Source of the DNA: Lachnospiraceae bacterium
GTDB lineage: Bacteria; Bacillota; Clostridia; Lachnospirales; Lachnospiraceae
Reading direction: 5' to 3'
Assembly (NCBI GenBank): GCA_015057055.1
Contig: SVFE01000021.1
Location: 1 to 40,470, forward strand
Length of the DNA: 40,470 nucleotides
Shown: one piece after another, positions 17,283 through 24,172 of the stretch
Numbering within the stretch: position 1 is the stretch's first letter
Layout: each line of letters starts with the position of its first letter
Notes under the pieces: model-generated
The model's database searches: none
Seen by the model: only the letters and a program-made list of their open reading frames with translations
What the model was told of the DNA's origin: nothing
Made by a program: the position numbers and the translations under genes

Positions 17283-19096
17283 TAGAAAATACCCAAAATC
17301 TGCAATACCTGCACAACCAAGCTTGCTGCGCTAAGACATGCCGCAACGATTGCAATTACTTTTACCTGACCAACCTGTGCACCGGACTGCTTAATCTGCT
17401 CATCCAGGTTATCTGTCTGTCGATCCGTCTTCTCATTGAGAACCGCCTGCACGTTGCGGTATACCTTTACGCTCTCTTTATGCATAAAGTCTTCCGTCAT
17501 TTTGAAACGTTCTTCCAACTGACGTTTATTCTCCGCCTCGCGTTCCTTTGCTTCCTGCTCTTTGCGTTCCTTCTCCGGATCCACATCCTTCGCCATAAGG
17601 TTCGCATTCATACGCTGCATGAACTCAACGATTTCTTTATTATCCTGCTTCAAGCCGTAAATAGCACTGTCCAATGAAGTCTTCAAGGATACCTTCACAT
17701 CATCATTGCTTTCCTTCAATGTGCGCATTCCGGTTCTGATTTCTTCCGTAGATGTAACCACTTCGTACATTGCCGAACGCATCTCTTCCGATTCGGTCGC
17801 CTGTACTTTAGGCTGGTTATTTACAAGCTGGCTGAGGCAAATCTTAATATCTTCGTCTGCCTGCATAATACCGCTGAGGCAATTCTTGGTCTCTTCATTT
17901 GCCTGGCTGATGCCGCTGAGGTAATTTCTGGTCTCTTCATTTGCCTGGCTGATGCCGCTGAGAATATTCTTGGTCTCTTCATTGTTATCCGTAAGACCGG
18001 TAAAATGAGCCTGCATTGCCTCTTCGGCAAGCTGCATGGTCACCAACGTAGTTCTGGTAGATTCCTGCGCCTCCTGCATAGCGGTAAGCATTGCCTTGGT
18101 CTCGGCATCTGCCTGCTGTAATGCTGCAATGGCTTCCTTGGTCTCCGCCCCGGACTGCTGCATTGCTACGATAGCTTCCTTGGTCTCGGCTCCGGACTGC
18201 TGCATTGCATTCAACACTTCAGTATTATCCACGGTAGCCGGTTGCATATTGGCAAAGCAATCTTTGGTTTCCATGCTGGAAAGTTCCAAAGACTCCAACG
18301 CAGTCTTTGTTGCTTCCCCGGCCTGCTGCAATGCTGCAAGCATCGCCTTGGTCTCCGCATCGGACTGCTGCAGTGCCGCAAGCATCTCTTTGGTCTCTGC
18401 GTCGGACTGCTGCATTGCTGCAATCGCTTCCCTAGTCTCCGCTCCGGACTGCTGCATCGCTGCAATCGCTTCCTTGGTCTCTGCTCCCGACTGCTGTAAT
18501 GCTTCCAACACGCGCTTGGTATCTTCATCCGACTGCTTCAGCGTTTCCATAATCGCTTTGGTATTATCAGAAGAATCCTGCATTGCAAATACCAACTCTT
18601 CAATGCCGCTGATATTGCTCTGCATACCGCTGATGTTACTCTGCATGTCGGCCATATTATTTTTAACGAGATCGGCTACACTTCTGACTTCATCGGAAGA
18701 CAGTTTCAGAGCTTCCGTAGGTTGTGCCAATGCACCCTCCAATGACTCTGCGAGGGTTCGTGCAACCTTGTCATCCATGCTGTTCATTGCTTCATTAAGC
18801 GCTGTCGTAACCGCTTCGGACATTTCCTGGGAAATCATTTCCGTATTGGCACCGTTTTCAGACGCTTCAATCTGAAGTGTACGCACTTTTTCAATACTTT
18901 CATCTACCAAAGAATACATTTTCTCTGTGAGTTCCGTATTCTTGTAGTTCAATTTACGCATTTCCTGCAGAACAGTCTCATAGGCTTCAACCTGCTCCTG
19001 AAGATTCTGCATCTGGGCAGCTTCTGCCTGCGAATTTGCCTTAATCATCTCCTGCGCATTGTATCTTTGTGCTAATTTGTCCATGAAATTATCCAT
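17282..19096 (-). CDS. Tail-anchored coiled-coil protein with 14-residue repeats
   Basis: I do not recognise a named family for this 604-residue protein. Residues 1-170 are predicted helical, with QSNISGM/QSNISGI repeats near 152-164. Residues about 171-425 are roughly 18 copies of a 14-residue unit of the type AMQQSGAETKEAIA, drifting to GISQANEETKNCLS. Fourteen residues are two heptads, consistent with a long coiled coil. A charged segment (about 505-535) follows, then a single hydrophobic C-terminal segment (about 580-602) ending the protein, a tail-anchor arrangement with the bulk in the cytoplasm. The appearance recalls methyl-accepting protein or phage tape-measure coiled coils, but no signalling tip is seen. 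The start lacks a strong ribosome binding site. It is first in an operon with the flavin reductase gene. Confidence 0.8.
   Translation of the reverse strand: MDNFMDKLAQRYNAQEMIKANSQAEAAQMQNLQEQVEAYETVLQEMRKLNYKNTELTEKMYSLVDESIEKVRTLQIEASENGANTEMISQEMSEAVTTALNEAMNSMDDKVARTLAESLEGALAQPTEALKLSSDEVRSVADLVKNNMADMQSNISGMQSNISGIEELVFAMQDSSDNTKAIMETLKQSDEDTKRVLEALQQSGAETKEAIAAMQQSGAETREAIAAMQQSDAETKEMLAALQQSDAETKAMLAALQQAGEATKTALESLELSSMETKDCFANMQPATVDNTEVLNAMQQSGAETKEAIVAMQQSGAETKEAIAALQQADAETKAMLTAMQEAQESTRTTLVTMQLAEEAMQAHFTGLTDNNEETKNILSGISQANEETRNYLSGISQANEETKNCLSGIMQADEDIKICLSQLVNNQPKVQATESEEMRSAMYEVVTSTEEIRTGMRTLKESNDDVKVSLKTSLDSAIYGLKQDNKEIVEFMQRMNANLMAKDVDPEKERKEQEAKEREAENKRQLEERFKMTEDFMHKESVKVYRNVQAVLNEKTDRQTDNLDEQIKQSGAQVGQVKVIAIVAACLSAASLVVQVLQILGIF
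17822..18586 (-). repeat. 42-bp tandem repeat array inside the coiled-coil gene
   Basis: About 18 degenerate 42-base units encode the 14-residue repeat. Units around 18107-18220 and 18400-18510 are nearly identical to one another, indicating recent internal duplication. Confidence 0.8.
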
Positions 19097-19148
19097 TGCA
19101 ACAACCCATGCCTTTCTCTTTAATCGCTTAATCGCAAAATATAGAAAT

Positions 19149-19177
19149 ATTTTACCATTTTACAGCTATTTTTACAA
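19149..19177 (-). promoter_or_regulatory. Predicted promoter of the coiled-coil/flavin reductase operon
   Basis: TTGTAA (19172-19177) and TAAAAT (19149-19154) on the minus strand are 17 bases apart, about 50 bases upstream of the start codon. Confidence 0.5.
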
Positions 19178-19482
19178 CAAAAAAGTACAATTGTTGCTTT
19201 TGTGCATATTGCACATGCAACCACTCTATTAATGGTGTGTTTTCCGTCAAATTAACAGATAGTTAAATTCATATTCATACTTTGTTCATATTTTCGGGGT
19301 ATACTGAAACCATAGTAAAGGTTGACAACAATTAACTTTGAAGTTAAGCATTTTTTTCATAATAAGCCCAGGCGTTCGAGAGAGCGTCTGGGCACTCCTC
19401 TTTTTGGGGCACCTTGAAAATGAATCGCTTTGTCTGTACCCCGGCGTCTTTTGCTTTCCTAATTCCACTTTCCTAAAAATCC
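19178..19482. other. Gene-free stretch with several hairpins, possible structured RNA
   Basis: This approximately 300-base gap has no convincing gene. It contains a short TTAACTT/AAGTTAA hairpin followed by a T-run (19331-19357). A strong 9-bp hairpin, GCCCAGGCG (19366-19374) with CGTCTGGGC (19385-19393), has one G-U pair. The plus strand then runs into the terminator at 19483-19515. Direct repeats of TTCATATT lie upstream (from about 19268) beside a TATACT box (19300-19305). A plus-strand RNA of about 200 bases is possible. No known family is recognised, and short frames here lack ribosome binding sites. Confidence 0.3.
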
Positions 19483-19515
19483 AAAAAACGGCCTGCCGAA
19501 AGGCAAACCGTTTTT
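19483..19515. terminator. Terminator at the end of the relQ-like gene
   Basis: AAAACGG...TGCC and GGCA...CCGTTTT pair around a GAAA loop, starting at the relQ stop codon. On the minus strand it is followed by six T residues. The plus strand also ends in a T-run, so it can work in both directions. Confidence 0.8.
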
Positions 19516-20158
19516 ATGTTTGTTGCTGATTTGAATACTTGTGTATTTCTTCATTCAGGTGAAGCATCTCCGCATCCAATGCCGATACCATCTGTGCACA
19601 CTCAACCAGCGTCTGCTTGATGTGCTGCGGGGCATTTCCTTCGAACTTATAATAAATTTTGTGCTCTAAGCTCGCCCAGAAATCCATTGCAACCGTCCGA
19701 ATCTGAATCTCCACTTTGGCATTAACCACGCGGTTAGACAGGAAAATCGGAACCGTTACCAGCATATGAAAACTCTTATATCCGCTGGGCTTGGGATTCT
19801 CCATATAATCCTTAATAGAGATTACTGTCAAATCATTCTGGCTGGCAATCATTTCCGCAATTTTGTATATATCCGAAGTAAACGAACAAATCACTCGGAT
19901 TCCGGCAATATCATTAACATGTTCCACCATATTTTCAATGGTGGACTCCAGATTGTACTTGCGTAACTTCTTAACGATACTCTCTGCTGATTTCAATCGG
20001 GATTTGATATGCTCGATCGGATTATAGTTATGAACATGCTGAAATTCATCATTAAGAATTTCCAACTTTGTACCGACTTCTTTCAACGCGGAATTGTAGA
20101 CAAACATGACCTCTTTCCACTTATCCACCTCTTCAGCCTGAGTAGGTTGATATTCCAT
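19514..20158 (-). CDS. relQ: Small alarmone synthetase, RelA/SpoT-domain GTP pyrophosphokinase (RelQ/YjbM type)
   Basis: The 214-residue protein consists of a single synthetase domain without hydrolase, TGS or ACT regions, as in small alarmone synthetases. Typical motifs are IKSRLKSAESIVKKLRKY (54-71), DIAGIRVIC (near 87-95), KDYMENPKPSGYKSFHM (near 117-133) and VEIQIRTVAMDFWASLEHK (near 149-167). It would transfer pyrophosphate from ATP to GDP or GTP, making (p)ppGpp in the cytoplasm. The C-terminal helix fits the tetramer-forming helices of RelQ. AAAGGAGTAATGCA precedes the ATG. It has its own promoter and terminator and is divergent from a small unknown gene. Assignment to RelQ rather than RelP is by overall resemblance. 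Confidence 0.9.
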   Translation of the reverse strand: MEYQPTQAEEVDKWKEVMFVYNSALKEVGTKLEILNDEFQHVHNYNPIEHIKSRLKSAESIVKKLRKYNLESTIENMVEHVNDIAGIRVICSFTSDIYKIAEMIASQNDLTVISIKDYMENPKPSGYKSFHMLVTVPIFLSNRVVNAKVEIQIRTVAMDFWASLEHKIYYKFEGNAPQHIKQTLVECAQMVSALDAEMLHLNEEIHKYSNQQQT

Positions 20159-20191
20159 TGCATTACTCCTTTGTAGTTTTTTCTTAAAGAA

Positions 20192-20220
20192 ATCATATCA
20201 CACTTTTCTATTTTTGTACA
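20192..20220 (-). promoter_or_regulatory. Predicted promoter of the relQ-like gene
   Basis: TGTACA (20215-20220) and TATGAT (20192-20197) on the minus strand are 17 bases apart, about 35 bases before the start codon. The -10 box is good and the -35 box is partial. Confidence 0.45.
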
Positions 20221-20241
20221 GTTTTCACAACGTTTTCACAA

Positions 20242-20270
20242 TTGCGGGAAATCCTTTTTTCTGTTAGGAT
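20242..20270 (+). promoter_or_regulatory. Possible promoter of the 88-residue protein gene
   Basis: TTGCGG (20242-20247) and TAGGAT (20265-20270) are 17 bases apart, 31 bases upstream of the start. Both boxes are imperfect. Confidence 0.35.
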
Positions 20271-20301
20271 AAGCACATGAATTGTAAAAAGGAGCACCGC
20301 T

Positions 20302-20568
20302 ATGTTTCGTTTATGGGCAAAAATTTTTTCGGACAACCACATGCTTGCGGACACAGTTGTTTGCGACAATACACCGGATACCCGGACCCACAAAATTTTT
20401 CGGGCCTTAGAGCAGGTTTGCCATGAATTCGATTTGGGCAAACCCATCTGGCTTGACAAAACCGTTACCGAATTTCAGCGCCACTCCAAAGCCCGTTTTT
20501 ATCAGGACAACTTCATTGAAACCATCGATTTTGATTACCTGGAAATCCATGTCATTGAAGAAGATTAA
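20302..20568 (+). CDS. Small uncharacterised protein
   Basis: An 88-residue soluble protein beginning MFRLWAKIFSDNHMLADT and ending in an acidic tail (EIHVIEED). No signal peptide, membrane segment, cysteine cluster or recognisable domain is visible. A strong AAAAAGGAG ribosome binding site precedes the ATG, the frame is flanked by a plausible promoter, and it fits neatly between relQ and spoVT, so it is probably a real gene. It converges with spoVT with only an 11-base gap and no terminator. The function is unknown. Confidence 0.75.
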   Translation: MFRLWAKIFSDNHMLADTVVCDNTPDTRTHKIFRALEQVCHEFDLGKPIWLDKTVTEFQRHSKARFYQDNFIETIDFDYLEIHVIEED

Positions 20569-20579
20569 GGAAATCCCTG

Positions 20580-21125
20580 CTACTGCTCCATCTGTTTCCC
20601 GAGAAAATTGGCTGCAGTCTGCACCAATTTTTTCTCCGTTTCGGTCATAACGGCCTTTTCTTCCGATGCGAGAAGAATCACGGCACCAATCACATCCCCT
20701 TCGCAAATAATCGGGCAAATGATTTCCTCATGATATTTCCCGTCCCCGTCTTTAAAAACCTCCACAAAAGCTCTGTCTTCCTCCGTAGCCATCACCGTTT
20801 CCCTGGCATCCAGTTTTTGCTCCATTTCCGGACTGATGGACTTTCCCTGTAAATTTTTCATTCCTCCGGAAATTGCCACTATCTGATTACGGTCCGCCAC
20901 CGCCGCCACAAGACCGGTGGTCTGAAACAAACTCTCCGTATATTTTTTGGCAAATGTCCCCATTTCACCGATGGGTGAATATTTCTTGAGAATGATTTCC
21001 CCTTCCCGGTCCGTATATATTTCCAGCGGGTCCGATTCCCGGATACAAAGCGTTCTGCGGATTTCTTTCGGGATTACAATTCTCCCCAAATCATCAATCC
21101 TGCGCACAATACCTGTTGCTCTCAT
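20580..21125 (-). CDS. spoVT: Stage V sporulation protein T, AbrB-like transcription regulator
   Basis: The 181-residue protein has an N-terminal AbrB-type swapped-hairpin DNA-binding domain (MRATGIVRRIDDLGRIVIP, residues 1-19, to about 52) and a C-terminal GAF-like domain (about 55-178). This is the two-domain arrangement of SpoVT. In Bacillus, SpoVT modulates sigma-G-dependent forespore genes and controls its own expression. TGGAGGAATTTTTTGT precedes the ATG. A short direct repeat sits in the promoter region, a possible autoregulatory site. Its presence suggests a spore-forming lineage but does not prove that this organism sporulates. Confidence 0.93.
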   Translation of the reverse strand: MRATGIVRRIDDLGRIVIPKEIRRTLCIRESDPLEIYTDREGEIILKKYSPIGEMGTFAKKYTESLFQTTGLVAAVADRNQIVAISGGMKNLQGKSISPEMEQKLDARETVMATEEDRAFVEVFKDGDGKYHEEIICPIICEGDVIGAVILLASEEKAVMTETEKKLVQTAANFLGKQMEQ

Positions 21126-21148
21126 ACAAAAAATTCCTCCATTTACAT

Positions 21149-21177
21149 TTTCTAGTATTGAACCTAGTATCTGTAAA
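21149..21177 (-). promoter_or_regulatory. Possible promoter and direct-repeat operator of spoVT
   Basis: TTTACA (21172-21177) and TAGAAA (21149-21154) on the minus strand are 17 bases apart. Within the spacer are two plus-strand copies of CTAGTAT (21152-21158 and 21164-21170) with a 12-base period, suitable for a regulator site. Confidence 0.35.
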
Positions 21178-21194
21178 CAAAGGAATTTTATACC

Positions 21195-22268
21195 TTAGCC
21201 AAACAAAACCACTTGATTTCTTCCGGCTTCTTTTGCTTTATACATGGCGTCGTCCGCATTTTTTATCGTTTCATGGTAGTCGCCGCCCTGATACAGCGCA
21301 ACTCCTATCGAAACCGTAGTCTTGCAAATACCGTTATCGGCACTTTCCACTTTTTCCCGAATCTTTTCGCCAATCTGCATCGCCTGCGCCTGCGTGCACC
21401 CCGGTATAATCACCAGAAACTCTTCTCCGCCCCAGCGAATGACATAATCCGTAATACGCAGACTGCTTTTAATGATACCGGCAAGAGCAATCAGCACTTT
21501 ATCCCCGGCTTCATGGCCGTATGTATCATTGACCTTCTTGAAATAATCAATGTCAATCAGCATCATGCACACATCAAGATTGGGAAAAATCGTCAGTTTC
21601 CCGGTGCCTGTCTCACTGATTCCTTTTAAAATATTACGGTTGTGCACTTCCGTAAGCTGGTCATGAACCACCAGCCGTTCCAATTTATTTTTGTCCAAGA
21701 ACTGTTCCAAATACACCCCTTGCATCATAAGGTGCATCGCGCACACCGCAACCACACAGGGAATATTAAACATATACATCATGGACAAATTCTCATACTG
21801 AATAAAAATATTAGCCACGGCAATATCCGCAATCAGCAGTGCATGGGCTATCACGCTGTATGCAAACGGCGCAGCAAATCCTGCACACATAAAAATCAGG
21901 TTCATGATAATCATTCCGGATATCGCATGCTGTCTGTCCGGCAGAAGATAAGTCGCCCAATCGGTACACCAGATAATCATATGGATCATCAGATAAGTGC
22001 AGGGAACCATAATCCGGTAATCCTTCACCTTCCGGTCCAAAACCAGATACAACACAAAAGGAAGCAGGATAATCACCCTGGACAACAATGTTTCATAGGA
22101 AAATCTGCCGAAAATACCGCAATCCGTTGCAAAAAAGGAAAGATAAGCGAGGCAGCTTACCACAATCATTCTTACATTAAAGGAATGATAATAATCATAT
22201 TTTGACTGAAAAAAACTTCGTCTTTCTTCTTTTGATAATTTGCTCAATGCAACCTTTTCCATTTGCAT
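21195..22268 (-). CDS. Membrane-bound diguanylate cyclase (GGDEF domain)
   Basis: The protein has about six hydrophobic segments in its first 190 residues and a C-terminal GGDEF domain. With the start at 22268 it is 357 residues long. The signature is GGEEF within RWGGEEFLVII, and an RITD motif five residues earlier fits the inhibitory RxxD product-binding site. DYFKKVNDTYGHEAGD is the metal/substrate region. It should make cyclic di-GMP from GTP at the membrane. An in-frame ATG at 22298 is rejected because it overlaps a TATAAT box and lacks a ribosome binding site. The ATGs at 22268 or 22262 follow GGGGG. It lies directly downstream of pgaC-pgaD, whose complex in E. coli is activated by c-di-GMP, so a dedicated cyclase is likely. 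Confidence 0.9.
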   Translation of the reverse strand: MQMEKVALSKLSKEERRSFFQSKYDYYHSFNVRMIVVSCLAYLSFFATDCGIFGRFSYETLLSRVIILLPFVLYLVLDRKVKDYRIMVPCTYLMIHMIIWCTDWATYLLPDRQHAISGMIIMNLIFMCAGFAAPFAYSVIAHALLIADIAVANIFIQYENLSMMYMFNIPCVVAVCAMHLMMQGVYLEQFLDKNKLERLVVHDQLTEVHNRNILKGISETGTGKLTIFPNLDVCMMLIDIDYFKKVNDTYGHEAGDKVLIALAGIIKSSLRITDYVIRWGGEEFLVIIPGCTQAQAMQIGEKIREKVESADNGICKTTVSIGVALYQGGDYHETIKNADDAMYKAKEAGRNQVVLFG

Positions 22269-22297
22269 CCAACCCCCATAAAGTATACGTGAATCCA

Positions 22298-22323
22298 TTA
22301 TATCATACTATCCACTAATTTAT
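22298..22323 (-). promoter_or_regulatory. Possible internal promoter of the diguanylate cyclase gene
   Basis: On the minus strand a perfect TATAAT box lies at about 22297-22302, 19 bases after a partial TTGTAT. It would let the cyclase be expressed apart from pgaCD. Confidence 0.4.
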
Positions 22324-22330
22324 ACAATAA

Positions 22331-22813
22331 TTATTCCTCTTCCTTTTCTTTCTTCTTCCTTCCCATGCCGAGATCCGGCGGAATTATGTTCTTTTCCAAT
22401 ACAACCACCCGCCTGCTCTGCATATCCTTTACCGTTGCCAGATCCATTTCAAAAAGTTCCGCGATTTCCTCATCACTGACATCGCTTCGAAACTTTCTTC
22501 TGCGAAGTTTTCCGAACCGGTGCAGATTATAATTTTTCCAGATAATAAGAAGCACACAGATAATCAGTGTCGCCACGAAAAGATAGAAAAAATACTTTTC
22601 AATTTCAAATACCATTTCTGCAGTAAAAAATCCGAATTCCGGCAAATACCACCCCTTTCGGAGCGCAATCATTCCGTAGATAAGGTAGGCCACATAAGCA
22701 AACAAAACGCCCCAGGCCAGAATGGTCAGCATCCATTCCAAAACTTTCTTCCATCCCTTTTGACGGCCGTATATCAAATGTTCTTCCAAATCATATTGTT
22801 TTTTTGAATTCAT
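22331..22813 (-). CDS. pgaD: PgaD-like subunit of poly-beta-1,6-N-acetylglucosamine synthase
   Basis: The 160-residue protein has two membrane segments (about 27-49 and 72-93) and a basic, then charged, C-terminal tail ending KKKEKEEE. Sequence identity to PgaD is weak by eye. The size, two-helix topology and position 17 bases after a PgaC-like synthase are what the family shows. In E. coli, PgaD and PgaC together form the inner-membrane, c-di-GMP-binding polymerase. The tail here is longer than I expect for PgaD and includes an SDEEIAELFEMDLATVKDM helix. It is in an operon with pgaC and the GGDEF gene. Confidence 0.7.
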   Translation of the reverse strand: MNSKKQYDLEEHLIYGRQKGWKKVLEWMLTILAWGVLFAYVAYLIYGMIALRKGWYLPEFGFFTAEMVFEIEKYFFYLFVATLIICVLLIIWKNYNLHRFGKLRRRKFRSDVSDEEIAELFEMDLATVKDMQSRRVVVLEKNIIPPDLGMGRKKKEKEEE

Positions 22814-22830
22814 CTATGCCTCCATGCTGT

Positions 22831-24045
22831 TTACAAGCCTCTGTCCGGACTCTCCCATTTTGCCGTCGTTTTTCGTTTCTTAAATAGCGAAGGCAGGGAT
22901 GCAATTACGATAATTGCGTTAATGTACCAATATAGAAACGGATACCAAATTGCAGTTACCGCATTCCTAAATAAATGTTTATCATAGCGGCTGTCCAATA
23001 TCATGGCCACGGTAAACTGAATAATACAAACCACCGACAAAAACAAGCTCTTCCAAATGTACGGGCGGGACAACCATTCGCCGGTCCGTATCCACGCCAC
23101 CACAAGAATAATGGTTAATATCAACCAGCAGATAGCCCAGGCTATGGTGGTTATCTGCTCCAGATATACCGCAACCATCCGCCTTGTTTTCCAGCTGTGG
23201 AAGATATCAAAATGACGCCGGAGAATTTCCATTCCGCCCTGGGTCCAGCGCCGTCTTTGCGCCTGCAGCCCCTTCACCGTCTCCGGTACCAGCATCATAC
23301 AAAGGGCATTGGGCTCATACCGGACATCCCAAAACTTCTTCTCCAGTTTCCAAGTAACACCGATATCTTCCGTAATCATATCTCTGTCCCAAAGCTCACA
23401 ATCTAAAAGGGCGCGTTTGCGAAAGGCCACCACCACACCGGATACCGTCATCACTTTGCCCCAGATTCTCTGGGTTCTCTTAATCAGACTGATGATGCTT
23501 GCATACTCACACAACTGCAATTTCGCCAAAAGAGTGTTCCGGTTTCGTACTCTGGGATTGCCGGTTACAGCCCCCACACGCTCTCCGTTGTAAGGGTTGG
23601 TAAAATGGGGCACAAAGTAATCCAGCGCATCCGGCATCAAATAGGAATCCGAATCAACGCCCACCAGGATTTCTCCGTTTGCCGCAATCAGCCCCAGATA
23701 AAGAGCATTTGCTTTCCCGTTATTTTCCTTCAGGTTAATAAAACGCATTTTCTCATAGGTTTCCAGCAACCCGCAAACAACTTCCTCGGTATTGTCACTG
23801 CTGCCGTCATTGATTACGATAATTTCATAATTGGGGTATTGAATTTTTGAAAGTTCCCGCACGGTGTTTTCGATGGTTTCTGCTTCATTATAACAGGGCA
23901 CCAAAATTGACACCATGGGCGTCTTGTTGAGGGGCAAGGGCTTACGCCGCTCATTAGATATGTAAAACATAATGCCCCCGACAATCCATGCCATAGACAT
24001 AATTGCCGGGTACCAAAATACAAAAAGTTCTATGTATCGTAACAT
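22831..24045 (-). CDS. pgaC: Family 2 glycosyltransferase, poly-beta-1,6-N-acetylglucosamine synthase
   Basis: The 404-residue membrane glycosyltransferase has one N-terminal hydrophobic segment (about 8-30), a GT2 catalytic domain and three C-terminal segments (about 293-395). Catalytic features of processive beta-glycan synthases are present: D80 in INDGSSDN, DSDS (131-134), TED (225-227) and QRRRW (263-267). This matches PgaC/IcaA, which polymerise N-acetylglucosamine from UDP-GlcNAc and export it as a biofilm polysaccharide. The start has a GGAGGCTGAAA site. No deacetylase (PgaB/IcaB) or export gene lies next to it. Hyaluronan- or cellulose-like products are an alternative, but pgaD next door favours PNAG. 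Confidence 0.85.
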   Translation of the reverse strand: MLRYIELFVFWYPAIMSMAWIVGGIMFYISNERRKPLPLNKTPMVSILVPCYNEAETIENTVRELSKIQYPNYEIIVINDGSSDNTEEVVCGLLETYEKMRFINLKENNGKANALYLGLIAANGEILVGVDSDSYLMPDALDYFVPHFTNPYNGERVGAVTGNPRVRNRNTLLAKLQLCEYASIISLIKRTQRIWGKVMTVSGVVVAFRKRALLDCELWDRDMITEDIGVTWKLEKKFWDVRYEPNALCMMLVPETVKGLQAQRRRWTQGGMEILRRHFDIFHSWKTRRMVAVYLEQITTIAWAICWLILTIILVVAWIRTGEWLSRPYIWKSLFLSVVCIIQFTVAMILDSRYDKHLFRNAVTAIWYPFLYWYINAIIVIASLPSLFKKRKTTAKWESPDRGL

Positions 24046-24172
24046 TTTCAGCCTCCATGCTTTTACGAATTTACACTGTCGTTAAAGATATATCGGCAAA
24101 AAAATGTTTTCCTTAACCTTTTTTTACAATTTTATCAATTTTTGTATATTAATCGTCATTTCCCGCAATATG

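Noticed and set aside
18036-18875. A 279-residue plus-strand frame rich in cysteine and serine repeats
   Set aside because: It mirrors the 14-residue repeat of the coiled-coil gene on the other strand; the repeat explains its open frame.
19286-19529. Short frames in the coiled-coil/relQ gap
   Set aside because: They overlap hairpins and the terminator, lack ribosome binding sites and show no recognisable protein features.
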